From: Malachius bipustulatus
Taxonomy: Eukaryota > Arthropoda > Insecta > Coleoptera > Melyridae
Length of the DNA stretch: 64,000 nt
NCBI GenBank assembly: GCA_910589415.1
Contig: OU342630.1
Location: forward strand, 51,492,012 to 51,556,011
Direction: 5' to 3'
Positions 45,742 through 56,689 of the stretch are shown one piece after another. Numbering within the stretch: position 1 is the first letter of the stretch; each line of letters begins with the position of its first letter. A program made the position numbers and the translations under genes. The notes below the pieces were generated by a model. It ran no database searches. It was given only the letters and a program-made list of their open reading frames with translations, and was not told the DNA's origin.

Positions 45742-46476
45742 TACAGGGTGTTGATTTTCAAAGCGGGCCATAGGGGATTAGCATTGCGAAAGTGGTTTTT
45801 GAGGATTCCTGCTCGCCGTTTAAACTGACAGAAATGGTTTTGGTATCAAAATGAAACTAAAATTATTGCGCATAACGCTTGACATCAGAAATTAATTTAA
45901 TTTCACGTTGTTTTCTAAAATTCTTCAGTAAAAATTCAAGTACTTGTTAATGTTTAATCACAAAATAGCATGCCTTGCCTAAACAATAATGACGTTTCTG
46001 CGTTTTGACAATCCAATAATAAAACTTTATAAGTCAGTAGGTAATAATAAAGTCTGGTTCTATTTAACCCTCCTGTAACTGGCTAGGCTACACTGTAGTA
46101 GGTTTTCACCATAAAGACTCTTTCTTGGTTTGTATAACCCATTTTTAAATAGAACCAGACTTTATTATTACCTACTGACTTATAAAAATAAAAATTTATT
46201 ATTGGATTGTCAAAACGTAGAAACGTCATTATTGTTTAGGTAAGGTATGCTATTTTGTGATTAAACATTAACAATTACTTGAATTTTTACTGAAGAATTT
46301 TAGAAAACAACGTGAAATTGAATTAATTTCTGATGTCAAGCGTTATGCGCAATAATTTTAGCTTCATTTTGATACCAAAACGATTTCTGTAAGTTTAAAC
46401 GGCGAGCAGGAATCCTCAAAAACCACTTTCGCAATGCTAATCCCCTATGGCCCGCTTTGAAAATCAACACCCTGTA
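45742..46476. mobile_element. Foldback MITE with ~330-bp arms, downstream of OR gene 2
   Basis: The left arm (45,742-46,070) and right arm (46,145-46,476) are near-perfect inverted repeats, with ends TACAGGGTGTTGATTTTCAA / TTGAAAATCAACACCCTGTA and flanking TA. The loop is about 75 bp. The matching place after gene 1 (near 38,279) is uninterrupted, which defines the target as TA. Confidence 0.9.
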
Positions 46477-47751
46477 TAATATTGTATGGCTTTAAGTGTA
46501 ATTAATAAATAACTAGAATAGAGTGTGTATAGTGTACAATAATGTCTTTAATAAATGATTAATAGAGTCTGAATTTACTTTATAGACGATCACTGGAAAA
46601 TTCGTGACAGTATTTTAAAATAATATTCAAAGAGAATAATAATTATTAAACTAAGGCAGATGATACTCATAGATATTTACTAATGAATTTCTGATGCTTC
46701 TATCTGCATGTAAGATGAATAAATAATAATCTTACACTTTATAATTATTCGATAAACTAATTAGAAATTTCAGAAACAAAAAAAAAAATTAGTACTTAAA
46801 AATATTTCATGGTAACTGTTTCGTATATCTGCAGCTGGGCGTCCATGAAGACCTTTTATTCTAGTCGATCGTACTTATATTCCAGTAAAAAATAAATGAA
46901 AATTAGTGAACTGTTACAAAAAAATATATAAAAAGGTTTATTCAATAAGAAGCATACAACAGTAGATTAAATTTGATTTATTGGAAGTATTAAACTTTAA
47001 AAATAGTATTTTCTATTGTTAATAAATATTATTATATACTGTGTCCAAGATAAGAATGAACAGCATGGAGATCTCGGAAACCGTGGGAGATACATGGTCG
47101 GTTGACTTGGGAAAAATTTGAGCAACCAGAAGGAATATGCAATGGGAGAAAGAGATTTCAAAAATTCTTTTTAATTTGCAAATTATTTTGGAAAACACAA
47201 AAATTTCAAATTTAGTTTTTCTTATTTATTGACGTTATTATTAAAGATTTGGAGAAACTGAAATCACATTTTCATTGCAGTTATTGACCAACTTACTTTC
47301 TGGGATGCCAGTTTTTTTATCTGACGATATTTGCAGGGTCGGGCTGAACTTCGATTTTTTTAAATACGGACCTGGATTTTTTTATTGCAAAAATTTTAAG
47401 ATATTTTAATCCGAATTTACCTATTATTATAATTTGACTATTAGACGAAACACGTTATGCAGAGACACATCCGAATCAGCCAGCACCTAAGTACCTACCG
47501 CTCTCAAAGAAATTGGGAAATTTCAGTGATCACTGATATTTAAATTACCCAATTTGAAAGAGAAATAATGTTTTGACACTGTAGTTTCAGGAAACTAATT
47601 AAAAAGTAAAGCCATCACTCAAAAGTACCCTCCGACCTACTTTATGAGAATCGTATCATATCTGAGTGTTCATCACAGTCTTACGTTCTGGACGATTTTA
47701 ATTCTTTGAACGACCCGACATTAAAGCAAATGTCGGGTAAAGACATCATCG

Positions 47752-47861
47752 TTTCACTGATAATTTTCAACTCATCAGTTTACCGTACCTCCAAGAACAC
47801 ACCAGGAAAGAAATGTGTCGAACAGAAAAATAATATAACATTAATAAGAGCTTTGTTCGCA
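47752..47861 (+). promoter_or_regulatory. Conserved upstream block of OR unit 3
   Basis: This is the same 5' block as in units 1 and 2, with TCAGTT at 47,775-47,780, retained although the gene behind it is dead. Confidence 0.35.
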
Positions 47862-48090
47862 ATGGCAAACATACTGAAAACATAATCAGGCAGCAACATT
47901 TCATAAACAATAAGGCACAGTTTCGTTGCATAACAAAAGTTTTTGAAAATCTCTTTTTGTGGCCGAAAGGAGATGATCCCAATAATGTTAATAGTAACCT
48001 CTGTTTAAAATTTCTGTTATTTACTGTTATTATACCATGTTCTCCAGTCTCGTTAACAATATATCATGCATATCACTACAGACAGATCAG
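47862..48090 (+). pseudogene. Odorant receptor unit 3, exon 1 only, frameshifted
   Basis: The exon is clearly homologous to exon 1 of gene 2. A single-base loss in the A-run after ATACTG (near 47,880) puts a TAA stop at the eighth codon. A 4-base duplication (CAGA) just before the donor also shifts the frame. The donor GTAAGC at 48,091 is intact and intron 1 runs to about 48,720. The sequence then switches to an unrelated LTR and exons 2-6 are absent, with unit 3' flank reappearing at about 51,510. It cannot make a receptor. Confidence 0.9.
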
Positions 48091-48881
48091 GTAAGCAAAT
48101 TACAAAATCAATTATTTAAACAACTGTAATATTTTAGAATAATGTTATTATTATAATTATTACTTAATTTTTTTTAATTGTCTTAATATTGAAATTGAAC
48201 GAAAAAGATCCACGAATCGAGAAAAAATTCTACGTTTTAAATTTACCCCCCGCCGCACATGCAAGGAGGATAAAGGAAGCAGCAATTTTCTACGTGTTTT
48301 AAGGGGATGGGGGTAGGTTGGGGGAGTTGGAGTTTGGTATCATTGTATGTCCCTATTTCAGGCGAGCAAATTTCATTACCCACTTTTTAAACTGGGCACC
48401 CGGTATATTGAAAGTTCAATTTTTCAGTACATATTTCCATAATAATTTTAGGTAGCTGCCTTTTGTTAAATTGGAGAAAACGTTATTTAGCTACTTTTTA
48501 AGCAGATTTGTAAATTCCCTCCTTTTAAGGACTGCTACCACCTATAAGTAAAAATAAATGTTTTGGTATTACCTGCAGTAAATAATGTATCACTCTGTAT
48601 CTCAAAAACTTTTAGTATGTTATTTGTTTATTTAAAATTTTTCTGTCTGAAATTATTGAGTAGCTAGAATTTTGAGATTTATTAACCCTGTATTTACACA
48701 TTCTAAGCTTCCTTAAAAATTTGACTTAAAAATTTTACTACCTTTATTGAATAATGGACTGCCCATTTAACTTGGGTTGCATTAATACACAGCATATAAA
48801 TAATATATTGTGACAGGCCGCCCTGAGGCTTGGGGAAAACTTACGTGTGATGGCGGAAATTCTTCTCGGGCGCCAGATTTT

Positions 48882-51236
48882 TGTGAGGGTTTACTCCCTG
48901 GGGAAAGTTCTCGCAGAGTTTTCCCTGTGCCTGATGCACAATGGTACCTTCTCAGTACCCTTGTCCCTAGGGTAGCTCGTGGAGAAAGGAAAATGCTAGG
49001 GGTCGGATTAAGTTATCACCAGGTTAAAGGAACTAATCAGGGCGATGTTCTTTACGCACCTACCTGGTAGACTGGCACGTTCACGGAGCTAAGATGTCGG
49101 CGAGATAACGGGGGATTGATATAGAATACGACTCAATATTACACAAGTTTATTTTAAATTAACAATAAATGAAACGCCGTGCAAGTTTCTTTTGAAACAA
49201 ATCAAAAAGAAAACAAAATGGTAGGTACTTAGGTGAATAAAATTACGAACGGGTTTGTTCGGATTAAAGGAAACAGATCACAATAATAATCTCATAAATA
49301 AATAAATGAATCACCTTAGGTACTTACGTGGTCAAATAATTATACAATATAATAAAAAATTACATAGGGGTACTAGGGGTATAATAAATGAAACACAGAT
49401 AAATCTTTATTAGGGTTACACTGTCAGCCAAAAAATAATCAAATAAAACGACTCGTGGTTGAACTAAATTAAGTAGGTACCTACCAGTACGGGATCGGAA
49501 CGAGCGATCGGTATTATCGCTAAGCGGCGGTGGTACGTGAATTAAAAGCAACAGGCAAAGATGAAAGCCGGCGAGCCGTGGGTGTGTATGTGTGTGTGTG
49601 TGATGTGTGCCAATCTCTACGGGCCAGGCTCCAGGAGCACCGGGTCGCTTCTGTGTGCAACGGGCTAGGGTTAACTTCCCACCGAGCGTCCGGGACCAGT
49701 GGTCACCGTACCCCGGCAAAAGAACGATGGGTAGAAAACCACAACTCCCCCAGAAGGTCGATGTACGGGAGCCAGGTCAATAGAGAAAGGTCAATAAAAA
49801 TCGAGTGGGTTGGTGTGGGTGTATGAAGGGTGTAAGGCACGGTTTTATTACGATTAAGAACGTACCTTGCTTTTGCGAAGGCACACGGTGGAACACAACG
49901 GACGGTGAAGCACAACACCGTAAGCCCTCTTTCACACCTACGGTTTTTAACCGTGGCCGTGTACGGCTACGGAGCCGTGCTTAATCGAAACACGTTATCA
50001 TAAATGCAAGCTTTCACACAAGACGGTTTGTTGCCGGAGCCGTACACGGCTGTCGTCGCAGCACGGCTAGTTGACTGCTACGGCACGGTGCCGGAGCCGC
50101 TTACGGCAACAGAAAAACACACAAGTGTATACACACATGCACACGTGCCGTGTGTTGATACTCTTTCGTACGATACAGAATCGTACGGACGTTAATGACA
50201 TTTTCTAAATTTACGGAAATTATAATAACGAAATTATGGTTATTGAAATAGATCATGAACTACTAATTACACTAGTTGAAGATCCTTTCGTATCTCGCGA
50301 AACAATGTTGCAAATTCCCCGATCGACTGTCTGTTTTCAAGAAGTGGATCAATCCAAAATCTTCTTGCTTTTCTCGACTATCTACGACGATGCCAAAGCA
50401 TTATTAACAATATGCGTCTTTTTCGTTCATCCGTCGTAGGTGCAACTGACAAAAATACTTAAAAAAAAAACATCCAGTGCGGCGTTGTATACTAAAAACC
50501 GTGTGTCGTGTGAACACAAATCAAATTAAATTACGGCACGGCTACGGCACGGTTACCGTTAGAAAACCGTATGTGTGAAAGAGACCTAAGGAAACTGTCC
50601 ACGGACTCTATTCAAACAACTTGCGACTACTGCGAGTTAATCTAAGAATTCCCTAAAACTGCACGGGTCACAACCCTCAAACTACGGACGGACGCGAAAT
50701 AATATATTCAGAACTGAATCTCGACTAAGTACTACACAAGTTACGGACACACCAATAATCCAGAAACGATCCGGTACAGACGAAGAAGTGACCGAGAAAA
50801 TAACTGACGACCAAGTGAGAACCAAGTGAGCCTTCTCGGAGGGCTGTGCTACCTTTTATAATAAATGATGACGACATCCATCTCCAAATCACTAATCGGC
50901 GCGTTTTCATTGGTTGTAATTGAGAAAATGATTTCTAGAAATAATAATAAACATCGATACGAAGTTCACTTTTTGCGGGATGCAAAAACTGCAATCGCCT
51001 GATTTGTATTAAATATTTACCTCTGGTTTGCATTTATTTCGCGTATTTACGGACGAAAAAAATTGTTGGATGAAAATTCCCATCGCTTCTAAAGAATAAA
51101 AATAATGCTCGACTGAATTAAATAAAACCAGAAAATAGAAATGTTATTATAAATTTAATAATTTCTGCCGCGACTTCACGTCGTAGGTATATAGGTAGGT
51201 AGGTAATCGGCTATCGCAAGCGATAAGTTCGTGACA
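48882..51236 (-). mobile_element. Antisense LTR plus primer-binding site of an LTR retrotransposon
   Basis: On the minus strand the LTR starts TGTCACGAACTTATCGC at 51,236 and ends ...CCCTCACA at 48,882. After six bases, TGGCGCCCGAGAAG (48,875-48,862) looks like a primer-binding site for a Lys-type tRNA. A TATA-like TTATAAAAGG lies near 50,865 and a possible AATAAA near 49,150. About 75 bases of internal region remain (48,809-48,881) before the junction with OR intron DNA. Without its Harbinger insertion the LTR is about 1.7 kb. No second LTR or target duplication is seen, so the element is truncated. Confidence 0.55.
49924..50586. mobile_element. PIF-Harbinger-like element inserted in the LTR
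   Basis: The inverted ends (GCCCTCTTTCACAC / GTGTGAAAGAGACC) are flanked by TAA at 49,921-49,923 and 50,587-50,589, the target type of PIF-Harbinger. The sub-terminal regions are rich in CGGCACGG/CCGTGCCG motifs. Length is 663 bp. A 67-codon frame (50,236-50,439) starting MVIEIDHELLITLVEDP vaguely resembles the start of the MADF-type DNA-binding proteins carried by Harbinger elements; the nuclease gene is absent. Confidence 0.8.
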
Positions 51237-51240
51237 CCAG

Positions 51241-51452
51241 GCAAGCTGGGTTCCCTGAAATGCAACAATCGGATAAAACCTTTCCTATTCGACGTCTATT
51301 TATTAAATAATCTATCACTTATTGCACCCGATTTTACTTACGAGAAACTTAGTAACTTACTAGAAATACTGACAGGAAATATCGATGATTCTAGGCCTGA
51401 AATTACCTATCTCTTACTAATTCAAAAAGGAGAAAACCATGATTGTGCCTAG
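51241..51452 (+). pseudogene. Exon-like coding fragment of unknown origin
   Basis: An open stretch of about 70 codons after CAG at 51,238-51,240, starting GKLGSLKCNNRIKPFLFDVY and ending GENHDCA with a stop at 51,450. Composition and codon choice look like real protein, but there is no ATG start, so it resembles a terminal exon. It lies exactly between the LTR end and the returning OR flank. I do not recognise the protein; it is not odorant receptor. Confidence 0.4.
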
Positions 51453-52253
51453 TAAAACGGAGCAATTTTCATTGCTTCGTTACAATATATGTATAAGTAT
51501 ATATAATTATTATTAAATTAAGGCCGATGATAATTCTAGATATTTACTAATGAATTTCTGATGCTTTTATCTGCATGTAAAGATGAATAAAAAATAATCT
51601 TACACTTTATAATTATTTCGATAAACTAATTAGAAATCAATATTTAGCCCTTAAGAACATTTCATGGAAACTGTTTCATATATCTGCAGCTGGATCGTCC
51701 ATGAAGACCTTCCATTCTAGTCGATCGTACTTATATTCCAGTAAAAAATAAATGAAAATTTTTGAACTGTTACCAAAAATATATACATATACGTAATAGC
51801 TATTTATGACAGTGAGTTAAAAGTGTTAAAAGTGAAGTTTTATGTTGTGAGTGAAAAGATTTGTGAAATGAGCGAAGCGTAGCGGAGCGGATTGAACAAT
51901 TTCACGAACAAAATAAAATCACTTTTAAGACGAATATCATACAATGGTTTTTGTAAAAACCATGCTCTATTTTGATAATAAAATAAAATTCATGAATTTG
52001 AAATGACACCCAACTTCAAACTGCATTTTAAAATATTACAAATAAGTACAAGTGTACTATGCATAGCAACCGTTGCCGACGATAGTTACTAGCAAATGCG
52101 TTAATACAAACAAAAAAAAAACGCTATAATAATAATTATTATTAATTGAAATTTCTAAACAATTATTATTGTCTTGTGTTCTTGACTAGTTACTTATTTT
52201 TTATTAATATGTTTGCCAGTAATAAAATAGTTATTTATGAAACAAGTGCATAA

Positions 52254-52316
52254 AGTGGTACTTTTTTTCACGACTGGGAAGTTTGACCAATCCCAGAAGT
52301 GAAAAAAGGCACCTTA
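52254..52316. repeat. Short hairpin
   Basis: TTTTTTTCACGACTGGGA and TCCCAGAAGTGAAAAAAGG form an imperfect stem with a short loop of about 12 bases. Confidence 0.55.
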
Positions 52317-53181
52317 TGTATATGTTGCATACAAAATGTTATCTGCGAGTGACTTAGATTAGAATGAAAAATTATTATTCACACATTCACTGCCCTCAGC
52401 GACGCGCGTTTAGTGTTACTTACCACATGTGGCCGCACCGCGCCAGGAGCATTTGCATGTTTCTGATTTCAAGAAAAAAAAAAAAAAATTAAATACAAAA
52501 AAAAATTTGTTGGAGAAGGAGCCGCGTGGAGTAAGTAAGTAAGGTACCTAACGCGTTGTTAGGCACCGTGCGAAGCGCGTTGATAGGCATTATGTAAAGT
52601 ACAACCTTTTCATGTACCCACAACGCGCTACGCGCGTTTTTGATTTTTTGCTTTTCAAATTTAAGAAAAATATTTCTAATTGGACTCTATACACTCACCT
52701 ATACGAGTAAAAACGCGTTTCGCCAAAATTATATACGGTGGCACCTGACTCTGACAACGAACTTTATAGGCGCAGTGAATGTGTTAAAAAAAACACTTTT
52801 AATGTATTCATATTAATACTTTTTTATTCACGTCAGATCATAAAGGTGAAATATATGCACTTCTTTAGATTTTATAGGTAAGAGATGAATGTGCAGCCAC
52901 ATTTGATTGAAAAATAATTTCTTCTGGGGTAGAAGATTCATTGAATACTCATTCTACTACAATGGTATCCATTTTAGGTACCTAATTAAATGATATGAAA
53001 TACAAAATAACAATTGTACATAAAATTGACGTTTCTCTAGTATAGGTGCATGGTGTCAACAAGCTTTAGGAGCAGTCTGCGTCGGGATATGTATAATAGT
53101 TCAGCGTTCACCGTCTCGTGGATCGTGGAGAACTCAGATGCAATCGGCCCGATGTACCTACAGAAAAAGTAGATAGAAATA

Positions 53182-53226
53182 TTTTTAACACGAGTGTTGT
53201 AATATGTTTTTAACACTCGTGTTAAA
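53182..53226. repeat. Perfect-stem palindrome TTTAACACGAGTGTT / AACACTCGTGTTAAA
   Basis: A 15-base stem closes around a loop of about 15 bases, and TTTTTAACA motifs recur just outside. The site marks the upstream edge of OR unit 4. Confidence 0.6.
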
Positions 53227-53756
53227 AGTATTTTTAACATGCTTCCATGTAAACAATCACTTTTAACACTGTCAGCTGTCGTTAAAAGTGGGACTTTTAA
53301 TGGCAGTTGCAAAAAAAATCCATTTTATATCGACGTAGCGTTACGATCGACATGGAAAACTCAATAATGACAATGGCTTTAGAGTTAGATAAAAATATTT
53401 GGCCTACTTTTATGTTGATAGATGATGATCAATTAATTAATACCATTAAGAGCTAGCCACTACTGCTTTTCACATTGTCCAAGGTTATTAAGAATATGAT
53501 TAAAGAGAATAACCAAGAAAGATACTCGTGGATAGTTGTTAGATGCCGTCATTGATTTTTAGAATTTTTTGATACTTACGTAAAAGAGAAATAATGTTTT
53601 GGTATCGTAGTTGCGGAAAACTGATTAGAAAGTAAAAACCATCACACAAAAGTACTCTCCGACCAACTTTATGAGAATTGTATCATGTCTGAATGTCCAT
53701 GAAAGTCTTACGTTCTTGACGATTAATTGTCTGAGCTAGTCGGATAAAGACATCGA

Positions 53757-53868
53757 CGTTTCACTGATAATATTCAGATCATCAGTTTACCATACCTCCT
53801 AAAACACACCAGGAAAGAAGTGTGTCGAACAGAAAAATAATTATATCACATTAAGAGCTTTGTTCACC
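53757..53868 (+). promoter_or_regulatory. Conserved upstream block of OR unit 4
   Basis: This is the same block as in the other units, with TCAGTT at 53,782-53,787, 87 bases before the ATG. Confidence 0.35.
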
Positions 53869-55852
53869 ATGGCAAACATACTGAAAAACATAATCAGGCG
53901 GCAACATTTCATAAACAATAAGGCACAATTTCGTTGCATCACAAAATTTTTTGAAAATCTCTTTTTGTGGCCGAAAGGAGATGATCCAAATAATGTTAAT
54001 AGTAACCTCTATTTGAAATGTCTGTTATTTACTATTATTATGCCATGTTCTCCAGTCACCTTAACAATATATCATGCATATCACTATAGATCAGGTAAGC
54101 AAATTACTAATTTCAATTATTTAAACTGTAATGTTTTAGAATAGGTAATATTATTATTATTACCTATTTTTTTTTATTGTCTTAATATTGAAATTTAACA
54201 ATAAAGATCCACGAATCGAGAAATTTTTTAAGACAAACTCTACGTATTTTTAGTCTTCTCTGTATCTGCAATAAAAGAAAATGGGTTCTTACTTAGAATT
54301 TTAAATTTACCTCCCACCTCACCTAAATGAAGGAGGGAGGGGGCAGCAATTTCCTACGTGTTTTAACCCGTAAAATCAGAATCTGCAATAAAACATGTGG
54401 GTTCTGATTTAAGATTTTAAAGTTGCAGCCCCCCACCCCCAGTGGGGTGGGTTGATGGAGTTTGGTATCATTGTATGTCCCCTTTTCAGGCGAGCAAATT
54501 TCATCACAAACTTTTTTTTATCTGATGTATAGTTTTGGATATATTTCCATGTCTCCAGGTAAACTGAGCACCCGGTATACTGAAAGTTAATTTTTTCAGT
54601 ATTTCCATAATAATTTTCGGTAGCTTTCGTTTGTTGAGCTGGAGAAAAAGTTATTTAGCTACTTTTTAAGTAGATTTATAAATTCCTTCCTCTGAAGCAC
54701 TGCTATCACCTATAAAAAATATGTTCGGGTATTACCTGCAGTAAAGAATGTATCACTCTGCATCTCAAAAATTTAGGCTAGTATGTTATTTGTTCATTGA
54801 AAGTATTCTGTCTGAAATATTATTTAGTAGCTAGAATTTTGAGATTTATTAGCCCTGTATTTATGAATTCTAGACTTCCTCAAAAATTTTAATTCTATTG
54901 CCATTTACTTCTTGATCAATCAGACATGATATTAGTCAAGTTCTGATTATTTTTTGGATTATTATTTTTTGAAACCTAATTTTTTTTTCAGTGGCTAATT
55001 CTAGTTTGATATTCGATTTTACGGTCGTGGTCATTCTGATTAATTTCATAGCCATGGCAATGATTTTTGCATACAATTTAGACAAATTTGTGATTATTGG
55101 CAATTGGCAAATTACACATCAGAAAACATTCACGACCAAGAACTTTTTCACATTCACAATACCAAATTTAATTATGGACGATTGTCTAAAATTATAATTA
55201 TGTCATCAATAATTGGTTCAATAAGCGTTTCTATATTCAAAATATGGGATAATGGAAACTGCGAAAAGAAGAAATTGAAAAATAATTCTCTAGAATCTTG
55301 TGGCATGATCATTCCGGTTTATATGCCATTTGACTACGAATTTTTCCCCATAAAACAATGCATTTTAATACATCAAACATTCAGTGTATATCTGGCGTTC
55401 GTTGCACTTTTTCATGGTATATTGATTGCTGTTCTTTATATGGATAAGACTGTAGGAGCTATGAATTATTTGATTGATTTGGTTCATCAAATAAATTCAT
55501 CAATTGCAGATGACAAGAAAGTAAACGACTACCTGAGAAGAATAGTGAACATTCATGAAACCGTCGTAAGGTAACCGAATTTTTCATCTACTACCTATAC
55601 CATCATTTTTCCTGTAGCTACAAAAGCAATAATCAATACTTTACAAAACTTTTTCTACGAGTTATTATTGAAATGCACTTTTTTACACGTTCTTAGTTCA
55701 TAAAATGTGTGATTATCATGATGATTCATGTCAAATCTTGTTTACATTTTAGAGAAAACAATGACTTTAATTGTGTATGGAGACACTTGATTAGAATATT
55801 TTTAACGTTAGATCGTCTAGTAATAGCTACGTCGATTTTTGATATATTGGAG
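53869..55852 (+). pseudogene. Odorant receptor unit 4, exons 1-3, frameshifted and 3'-truncated
   Basis: Exon 1 (53,869-54,094) is intact and closest to gene 2. Exon 2 (54,992-55,570) is 579 bp, two bases longer than in gene 2. The change lies near 55,105 (GGCAATTGGCAAATTACAC instead of the GGCAATTCGTATTATAC type), so the frame breaks after about 35 codons of that exon and continues in another frame to the donor. Exon 3 (55,753-55,852) is intact. Intron 3 homology runs to about 56,690, interrupted by a MITE, and then stops. No copy of exons 4-6 is found in the rest of the window. It is a pseudogene unless the frameshift is an assembly error and 3' exons lie elsewhere. Confidence 0.85.
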
Positions 55853-56169
55853 GTAAAGTATTAAATAATTATTAATTATTAGGTATTTACACTACTTACC
55901 TATACTTAATGCCAGATATACAGGGTGGTAATGAATAGGTATTGTTAATTTAATTAGGATGTAGAAAATGTTAAAATTGGCGGAAAATTCCTAGGAGACA
56001 TGTGCTGTGTGTACAGAAAATTTTCCACCTAAATTTTTGTATTTCCTCTACATGTCGTAGGTATAAATTCGTAATACGTATTCATTAACACCGTGTAAAG
56101 GTATAAATTGCCCAAGGCATAGGGAGTACTGTTTTTGTTCAAATTTTGTTAATTCAAATTAACACGATT

Positions 56170-56543
56170 AAGTTTAAAAAGTCAGATGTGACGTCATACA
56201 AACCGTCCGAATTAAGATTTTTCATTTCACCAGAAAATGTCAAACAGTTAAATGTCAAATTGTGAACGAGCGTAAATTATTGAAGGAATCATTCAAACAA
56301 TGAATTGAACGGTTCAAGTCAGTTGACAGCCACTGACAACCACATAAAATTTTTTCACGTAATAACACTCCATCCTCTGTGTTGTGCATTTAATTCTCAT
56401 TCAAAACCAATATTGACGTATACTTTTTTATGCGGGATGAACAAACTTGACAGTTTCTATGAGAATTACGTAAATGAAACAAAATAAATCGAACTATCAG
56501 AAGGAGGTGTATTCTTAATCGATACGTATGACTTTTTAAACTT
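56170..56543. mobile_element. MITE in intron 3 of OR unit 4
   Basis: The inverted ends AAGTTTAAAAAGTCA (56,170-56,184) and TGACTTTTTAAACTT (56,529-56,543) bound 374 bp that are absent from intron 3 of genes 1 and 2. The gene 2 intron is continuous across the corresponding site (near 42,650). Confidence 0.65.
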
Positions 56544-56689
56544 TATCGGACTATATCTGGACATTTCTTTCTTATACTAATGAATAAGTGCTTAAAAAAC
56601 ATACCTTTTGAAAATTAAGCAGAGTTTTCTGCAGAGAAATGAAAATAAATCATCCGTCCTTCCCCTGTTTATTTTATGCGACCCCTTGT

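Larger units (their letters stand above)
31076..47450 (+). repeat. Tandem segmental duplication of the odorant-receptor unit
   Basis: Unit 1 (about 31,076-39,240) and unit 2 (about 39,420-47,450) match over promoters, introns, exons and 3' flanks. The match starts with TTCGGAATACAAAAC and AAAGAAACTGAC (31,076 and 39,428) and ends near TACGGACCTGGATTTTTTTA. Further partial units follow at 47,570-48,720 plus 51,510-51,780, and at 53,315-56,690. Confidence 0.85.
51453..53310. other. 3' flank of OR unit 3 followed by hairpin-rich spacer
   Basis: Positions 51,510-51,780 match the 3' flanks of genes 1 and 2 (for example 46,640-46,910). The rest is unmatched. It contains the hairpins at 52,254-52,316 and 53,182-53,226, and a similar TTAAAAGTG-rich sequence at both 51,810-51,840 and 53,215-53,300. 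Those could be the ends of a 1.5-kb element. No gene is seen. Confidence 0.4.

Noticed and set aside
48810..49070. 86-codon plus-strand frame
   Set aside because: It overlaps the LTR end and primer-binding site of the antisense retrotransposon; length is explained by GC-rich non-coding sequence.
49360..49719. 119-codon minus-strand frame with a His-Thr repeat
   Set aside because: It lies in the LTR and includes a GTGTGT simple repeat; it has no recognisable gag or pol motif.
48809..51236. A complete solo LTR with target duplication
   Set aside because: The bases flanking 48,809 and 51,236 do not match, and internal sequence beyond the primer-binding site remains on one side. It is a truncated element.
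56305..56487. 60-codon plus-strand frame
   Set aside because: It lies wholly inside the MITE at 56,170-56,543 in the intron of a receptor pseudogene.
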